From assembly GCA_002441395.1 (NCBI GenBank), contig DJVZ01000012.1, forward strand, positions 1-17,760: a stretch of 17,760 nucleotides of DNA. Reading direction: 5' to 3'. The notes under the pieces are model-generated. The model was not told the origin of the DNA. It searched no databases and worked only from the letters and a program-made list of their open reading frames with translations. Each line of letters opens with the position of its first letter. Position 1 is the stretch's first letter. This DNA is from Spirochaetaceae bacterium UBA6243 (GTDB taxonomy: Bacteria; Spirochaetota; Spirochaetia; Treponematales; Rectinemataceae). This document shows positions 14,037 through 17,760 of this stretch, one piece after another. Both the position numbers and the translations under genes were made by a program.

Positions 14037-14867
14037 ATGGAAGCGCGGGAGTATGTGAATTCTGATTATGCAAAAATGATGGGGACCCAAGAACTGCGGG
14101 AGGCCTTTTTAATCGAAAAGCTTTTCGTTCCCGGGGAGTCGATCATGGTCTATTCACACGTGGACCGGATGATCGTCGGAGGGATTGTGCCGACCAAGGA
14201 GCCCCTTGCGCTGCCGGTCAGCAAGGAACTGGGGACAGAGTACTTTCTCGAACGACGAGAGATGGGGATTATCAATATCGGGGGAGCGGGGACGATCGAG
14301 GTGGATGGTATCCGCTATGACATCGGCCCTCGGGATGGTTTTTATATCTCGATGGGTTCGAAAGAGGTGAAGTTTTCGAGCAAAGATCCCGGAGAGCCGG
14401 CGAAATTCTATTTCAACAGCGCGCCGGCGCATCGGGCATGTCCGACGAGACTTGTGACGTTCGAACAGGCGAAGCATGTGGCGATGGGCAGCGATACAGA
14501 GTGCAACAAGCGGGTGATCAATCAATACATTCACCCGGCCGTGCTTGAAACCTGTCAGCTTGTGATGGGCATGACGACGTTTTCCGAAGGGAGCGTATGG
14601 AATACCATGCCTGCGCACACGCACGAGCGGCGGATGGAGATATATCTGTACTTCGATATGCCCCAAGACAGAATTGTGTTTCATTTTATGGGCAAGCCTC
14701 AAGAAACGCGGCATATCGTGGTGCGTAACGAACAAGCCGTTATCAGTCCGAGCTGGTCGATTCATGCGGGGGTCGGGACAGGCAAATATACTTTTATTTG
14801 GGGAATGGCGGGAGAGAATCAGACATTCGGCGATATGGATAATGTCGCGATGGCTGATTTGCTTTGA
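14037..14867 (+). CDS. kduI: 5-dehydro-4-deoxy-D-glucuronate isomerase (KduI)
   Basis: 276 residues, against 278 in Escherichia coli, with close similarity throughout. KduI opens and isomerises 4-deoxy-L-threo-5-hexosulose uronate, the product of oligouronide lyases, to 3-deoxy-D-glycero-2,5-hexodiulosonate. The cupin zinc ligands are present as His194, His196, Glu201 and His243 (in PAHTHERRME and SWSIHAGVG), each shifted by two from the E. coli numbering. The ATG at 14037 is chosen because AAGGGA lies 5 bases upstream and the length fits; in-frame ATG codons at 13998 and 14022 would add residues that the family lacks, and the first is inside the operator. First gene of the catabolic operon. 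Confidence 0.97.
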   Translation: MEAREYVNSDYAKMMGTQELREAFLIEKLFVPGESIMVYSHVDRMIVGGIVPTKEPLALPVSKELGTEYFLERREMGIINIGGAGTIEVDGIRYDIGPRDGFYISMGSKEVKFSSKDPGEPAKFYFNSAPAHRACPTRLVTFEQAKHVAMGSDTECNKRVINQYIHPAVLETCQLVMGMTTFSEGSVWNTMPAHTHERRMEIYLYFDMPQDRIVFHFMGKPQETRHIVVRNEQAVISPSWSIHAGVGTGKYTFIWGMAGENQTFGDMDNVAMADLL

Positions 14868-14905
14868 TACATTGAGTATGTAGTCGTGATGGGAGGACTT
14901 GCACA

Positions 14906-15670
14906 ATGATATTCGATAAATTCAAGCTCAATGGAAAGGTTGCGATCGTGACGGGGAGTTCGGCGGGCCTGGGGCAAGCGATGTGCATTGCGTTGGCAGA
15001 GGCTGGCGCTGACATTGCGGGGATAAGCCATGCAAGGTCGAACGAAACAACTCGGGAAGAGATTGAAAAGCGAGGACGGCGCTTTCTTTCCATCACCGCG
15101 GATTTAGCCCAAATGGAGTCGATCCAGCCAATAGTCAGCAAGGCTGTCGAGATGTTTGGGCATATTGATATTCTTGTAAATAACGCGGGCATCATCAGGC
15201 GGGAGGATTCGATCAATTTTACCGAAAAAGATTGGGATGACGTGATGAATGTCAATGCAAAGACACTCTTCTTCCTGAGCCAGGCCGTGGCGCGGCGGTT
15301 CATCGCGCAGGGAACTGGAGGGAAAATTATCAATATCGCGTCGCTTCTGTCGTATCAAGGTGGCATCCGGGTTCCTTCATATACGGCGTCGAAGAGCGCG
15401 GTGATTGGCCTGACAAAATTGATGGCCAATGAGTGGGCCAAATTCAACATCAATGTAAACGCGATAGCCCCGGGATACATGGTAACAAGCAATACAGCGC
15501 CGCTTCGCGCCGATCCGGTCAGGTCCGAAGAGCTTCTTGCAAGAATACCCGCAGGGCGCTGGGGCATGCCGGAGGACTTGCAGGGGGCCGCGGTTTTTCT
15601 TGCTTCAGATGCGAGCAGTTATGTGAATGGATTTACGATCGCGGTCGATGGCGGCTGGCTCGCTAGATAA
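14906..15670 (+). CDS. kduD: 2-dehydro-3-deoxy-D-gluconate 5-dehydrogenase (KduD)
   Basis: 254 residues, a classical short-chain dehydrogenase that reduces the KduI product to 2-keto-3-deoxygluconate with NAD(P)H. Motifs: nucleotide-binding TGSSAGLGQ (16-24), NNAG (92-95), and the catalytic set Ser146, Tyr159 and Lys163. The stretch GGIRVPSYTASKS and the ending TIAVDGGWLAR are nearly identical to E. coli KduD, which separates it from generic FabG-like enzymes. It starts 38 bases after kduI with a GGGAGG ribosome site. Function is well supported by the neighbour genes. Confidence 0.97.
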   Translation: MIFDKFKLNGKVAIVTGSSAGLGQAMCIALAEAGADIAGISHARSNETTREEIEKRGRRFLSITADLAQMESIQPIVSKAVEMFGHIDILVNNAGIIRREDSINFTEKDWDDVMNVNAKTLFFLSQAVARRFIAQGTGGKIINIASLLSYQGGIRVPSYTASKSAVIGLTKLMANEWAKFNINVNAIAPGYMVTSNTAPLRADPVRSEELLARIPAGRWGMPEDLQGAAVFLASDASSYVNGFTIAVDGGWLAR

Positions 15671-15685
15671 TGAAGGAGAGAAGAT

Positions 15686-16144
15686 ATGATTGTAAGCATG
15701 CTTTCAGAATTGTCGAGATATCGCGGGCTGAGCAGAAACCTGGATGTCGCCTTTGATTGGCTTAATGAGGGGGCGTGGCGTCAGCTTTCAGCAGGAAAGT
15801 ATCCAATTCAGGATGACGATGTTTTTGCACTCGTGCAAGAGTATGTCACCAAAGAACATTCAGCGTGCAGGTTTGAATCTCATCGAAAATATATAGATAT
15901 TCAGATGCTCATTTCAGGAGAGGAAATAATCGAAGCGCTGTCCCTGGATTCGCTCAAAGTCGTCGAGCCATACAAATCTGACATAGAATTTTTTGCCTTG
16001 CCGGAAGACAAGAAGGCCCATGCTCTATCGATGAATCCCGGGCAGATTGCGATTTTTTTCCCCGAGGATGCGCATCGGCCATGCATGAAAGTCGGCGATT
16101 CTGCCGAATCGGTAAAAAAAATAGTGGTGAAGGTTGCGGTTTAG
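15686..16144 (+). CDS. YhcH/YjgK/YiaL family protein (DUF386 cupin)
   Basis: 152 residues, the usual size of this family, which includes EbgC (beta-galactosidase small subunit) and YiaL. The conserved core ESHRKYIDIQ (64-73; Glu64, His66, Asp71) and FFPEDAHRPC (124-133; His130) supply candidate metal ligands of the double-stranded beta-helix. Members occur repeatedly in sialic-acid and uronate clusters and are thought to act as sugar anomerase or isomerase-type helpers. Here it sits between kduD (15-base gap) and eda, so a helper step on a keto-uronate intermediate is the natural guess, not proven. An AAGGAGAG site precedes the ATG. Confidence 0.92.
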   Translation: MIVSMLSELSRYRGLSRNLDVAFDWLNEGAWRQLSAGKYPIQDDDVFALVQEYVTKEHSACRFESHRKYIDIQMLISGEEIIEALSLDSLKVVEPYKSDIEFFALPEDKKAHALSMNPGQIAIFFPEDAHRPCMKVGDSAESVKKIVVKVAV

Positions 16145-16196
16145 AGCAATCAAGAGATCAACGAACGGTCTCTACGCACTGAAGGAGCCTGTTTAA

Positions 16197-17063
16197 ATGA
16201 AAGATTTAAAAGAACTTTTCTATGAAGCCGGACTTGTTCCTGTAATAAAAATCGAATCGGTGAAAATGGCCGATGGCCTTGCGAATGCGCTTTGTGCCGG
16301 AGGGTTGTCTGTTGCAGAGATTACCTTTAGGACGAAAGCAGCGCCTCAAGTCATCGAGAAAATCGCATCGTTCCGTAAAGACATTACCGTTGGAGCCGGG
16401 ACGGTAACCACAAAAGAAGAGGTAAATGCCGCCCTCTCGGCAGGAGCACAGTTCATTGTTTCGCCTGGCTTTAATCCATCAATATGTGAATATTGTTTGG
16501 AAAGAGGAGTACCGGTGTTTCCTGGTGTCAATAATCCCTCACTTATCGAGCAAGCCATGTCGATGGGACTTACCACTCTGAAATTTTTTCCCGCCGAAGT
16601 ATCCGGTGGAGTAAAGGCGCTTAATGCACTCAAATCGGTCTATCAGCAAGTTTCGTTCATTCCGACGGGCGGCATTCAGGAAGACAATATTCAAGAATAC
16701 CTCACTTTAAAAAATGTACTGGCTTGTGGAGGGTCCTGGATCGTTTCGACCGAGCTTATTGAAGCAGGGAAATTTGATGAGATTGAAAGGCTCATCAAGT
16801 CAGCGCGACGGACGATGATGGGATTTTTGCCGATAGCCCGGGGAGACGAAGGTTCAAGAGCTTCTTCTGGGTCGTCTGGCGAAGTAAAGAGAGACCGTGG
16901 TTTCATTGAGGTACGTACACCTTCACTGAAAAGGACGCTGGCCATGCTTTCACCCTTAGGGGCTTCTGTAATTCCCGGTTCAGAAATCATGAAGGGACAG
17001 AGCTTGATAGGGGCAAGCATCGATATTCCTGGGATAGAGACTCACATTCATCTTATTGAGTAG
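16197..17063 (+). CDS. eda: KDPG/KHG aldolase with a C-terminal half-VOC-like extension
   Basis: 288 residues; residues 1-210 are a complete class I KDPG aldolase, which splits 2-keto-3-deoxy-6-phosphogluconate into pyruvate and glyceraldehyde-3-phosphate. Active-site positions: Glu41 and Arg45 in AEITFRT, Lys129 (Schiff base) in TLKFFPAE, plus FPGVNNPS and PTGGI. A polar Gly/Ser/Arg-rich linker (about 212-233) leads to a 54-residue tail (235-288) that reads like only the second beta-alpha-beta-beta-beta unit of the VOC (glyoxalase) domain fused to this aldolase in some other bacteria: GFIEVRTPSLKRTLAML, then IGASIDIPGIETHIHLI. No stop or frameshift is evident. GAAGGAG precedes the ATG. Aldolase function is secure; the tail is interpretive. 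Confidence 0.94.
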   Translation: MKDLKELFYEAGLVPVIKIESVKMADGLANALCAGGLSVAEITFRTKAAPQVIEKIASFRKDITVGAGTVTTKEEVNAALSAGAQFIVSPGFNPSICEYCLERGVPVFPGVNNPSLIEQAMSMGLTTLKFFPAEVSGGVKALNALKSVYQQVSFIPTGGIQEDNIQEYLTLKNVLACGGSWIVSTELIEAGKFDEIERLIKSARRTMMGFLPIARGDEGSRASSGSSGEVKRDRGFIEVRTPSLKRTLAMLSPLGASVIPGSEIMKGQSLIGASIDIPGIETHIHLIE

Positions 17064-17077
17064 AAAGGAGAACAGAA

Positions 17078-17760
17078 ATGAGCATAGCGACATTTGGCGA
17101 GATAATGCTCAGACTGAAATCACCTGGTCAGGAGAGACTGTTTCAGTCGCCATTACTGGAAGCGACATTTGGCGGAAGCGAAGCGAATGTCGCTGTTGCA
17201 CTCTCAAGGTTAGGCATTCCTGCTCGCTTTATCAGTATTTTGCCAGAGAACCAGATTGGGAAGGAGTGTATGAGGGAACTCCGCTCGCATGGCGTTGACG
17301 TTTCTGGCATAAAATTAAAGAAGGGAAGAATAGGCATCTATTTCTTTGAGAATGGAGCGAATCAGCGTCCAAGCAATGTAATTTATGATAGAGAAAATTC
17401 TGCATTATCGGCAATTAGCTCTGAAGATATTAATTGGGCCGCAGCTTTTGAGGGGCTAAAATGGTTCCATGTCTCAGGCATTACACCCGCACTGTCAAAA
17501 AATTGCGCAGACGAGACGATGAGAGCCGTTCGTACTGCAAAAGAAAAAGGGCTTACTGTTTCGTTCGATTTGAACTACAGGGCCAAGCTTTGGAACTATG
17601 GTGTAGAAGCCCGGATCATCATGTCAGAAATCGCCCAATACGCGGACATCCTTATAGGGAATGAAGAAGATTATCAAAAGTCCCTGGGGATCGAGGGGCC
17701 GTCAGCAATGGGCAATGGGAAAATAGATATTGATGCGTACCGGACAATGTGCGAAAGAGC
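17078..17760 (+). CDS. kdgK: 2-keto-3-deoxygluconate kinase, PfkB family (3' end outside window)
   Basis: 227 residues of a PfkB/ribokinase-type sugar kinase, cut by the right edge. Visible: the start ATFGEIMLRL, the first PfkB signature with GGSEANVAVALSRLG (32-46), GVDVSGI, the sugar-binding face near YDRENSAL, and FDLNYRAKLW (163-172), which is typical of KDG kinases. The ATP-binding DTxGAGD motif should lie beyond the edge. The product phosphorylates 2-keto-3-deoxygluconate from KduD to KDPG for Eda, completing the pathway. It begins 14 bases after eda with AAAGGAG as ribosome site. Assignment to KDG kinase over fructokinase rests on the motif and the operon. Confidence 0.92.
   Translation, partial: MSIATFGEIMLRLKSPGQERLFQSPLLEATFGGSEANVAVALSRLGIPARFISILPENQIGKECMRELRSHGVDVSGIKLKKGRIGIYFFENGANQRPSNVIYDRENSALSAISSEDINWAAAFEGLKWFHVSGITPALSKNCADETMRAVRTAKEKGLTVSFDLNYRAKLWNYGVEARIIMSEIAQYADILIGNEEDYQKSLGIEGPSAMGNGKIDIDAYRTMCER

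Noticed and set aside
1..17760. CRISPR arrays, tRNA or rRNA genes, insertion sequences, parS sites
   Set aside because: Reading through the window I saw no spaced direct-repeat array, no tRNA-like cloverleaf, no transposase and no TGTTTCACGTGAAACA-type site; a covariance-model or motif scan would be needed to exclude weak cases.

Overview
The window comes from a diderm bacterium of moderately high G+C. Two proteins with signal peptides (one a predicted outer-membrane beta-barrel, one a periplasmic FMN-binding protein), the general protein repertoire and the unnamed exported protein at about 10 kb fit a spirochaete (Treponema/Spirochaeta-like). That placement is an inference, because no rRNA is present. 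No tRNA, rRNA, CRISPR array, transposase or integrase was seen.

Layout. (1) Bases 1-1827, minus strand: the N-terminal 609 codons of a large SNF2-type helicase with a degenerate phospholipase-D-like N-terminus, cut by the left edge. (2) 2048-2602, plus strand: an exported FMN-binding protein with a flavinylation-type SGST motif, ending at a nested hairpin terminator. (3) 8205 down to 2755, minus strand: seven genes in close order. They are a VIT1/CCC1-type Fe/Mn transporter, a DJ-1/PfpI protein, RidA, a MalY/PatB C-S lyase, the Mn exporter MntP, a flavin-reductase-like protein and an outer-membrane beta-barrel. (4) 9786-8488, minus strand: enolase with its own consensus-like promoter and hairpin terminator. 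(5) 12660-9953, minus strand: parA, parB and an unrecognised exported protein. (6) 12784-13008, plus strand: a NifU C-terminal-type Fe-S scaffold. (7) 13083 to the right edge: an IclR-family regulator divergent from a uronate-catabolism operon kduI-kduD-yhcH-eda-kdgK; kdgK is cut by the right edge.

How the genes work together. The right-hand block is a textbook route for unsaturated uronates from pectin- or glycosaminoglycan-like polymers. KduI isomerises 5-keto-4-deoxyuronate, KduD reduces it to 2-keto-3-deoxygluconate, KdgK phosphorylates that, and Eda splits KDPG into pyruvate and glyceraldehyde-3-phosphate, which feeds glycolysis. The IclR regulator faces a promoter region with overlapping divergent promoters and two inverted copies of a 15-16 bp pseudo-palindrome. 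On the other block, RidA and MalY are 10 bases apart. MalY-type C-S lyases release the enamine/imine that RidA hydrolyses, so the pair makes biochemical sense. Two metal exporters (VIT1-like and MntP) and a DJ-1 protein give that block a metal/redox flavour.

The most unusual items are the KDPG aldolase with what looks like half of a VOC (glyoxalase-fold) domain at its C-terminus, the two-copy operator/leader of the kdu operon, the PLD-like/SNF2 helicase at the edge, and the exported FMN-binding protein. No clearly new multi-gene system is visible; most of the window is recognisable metabolism and housekeeping.
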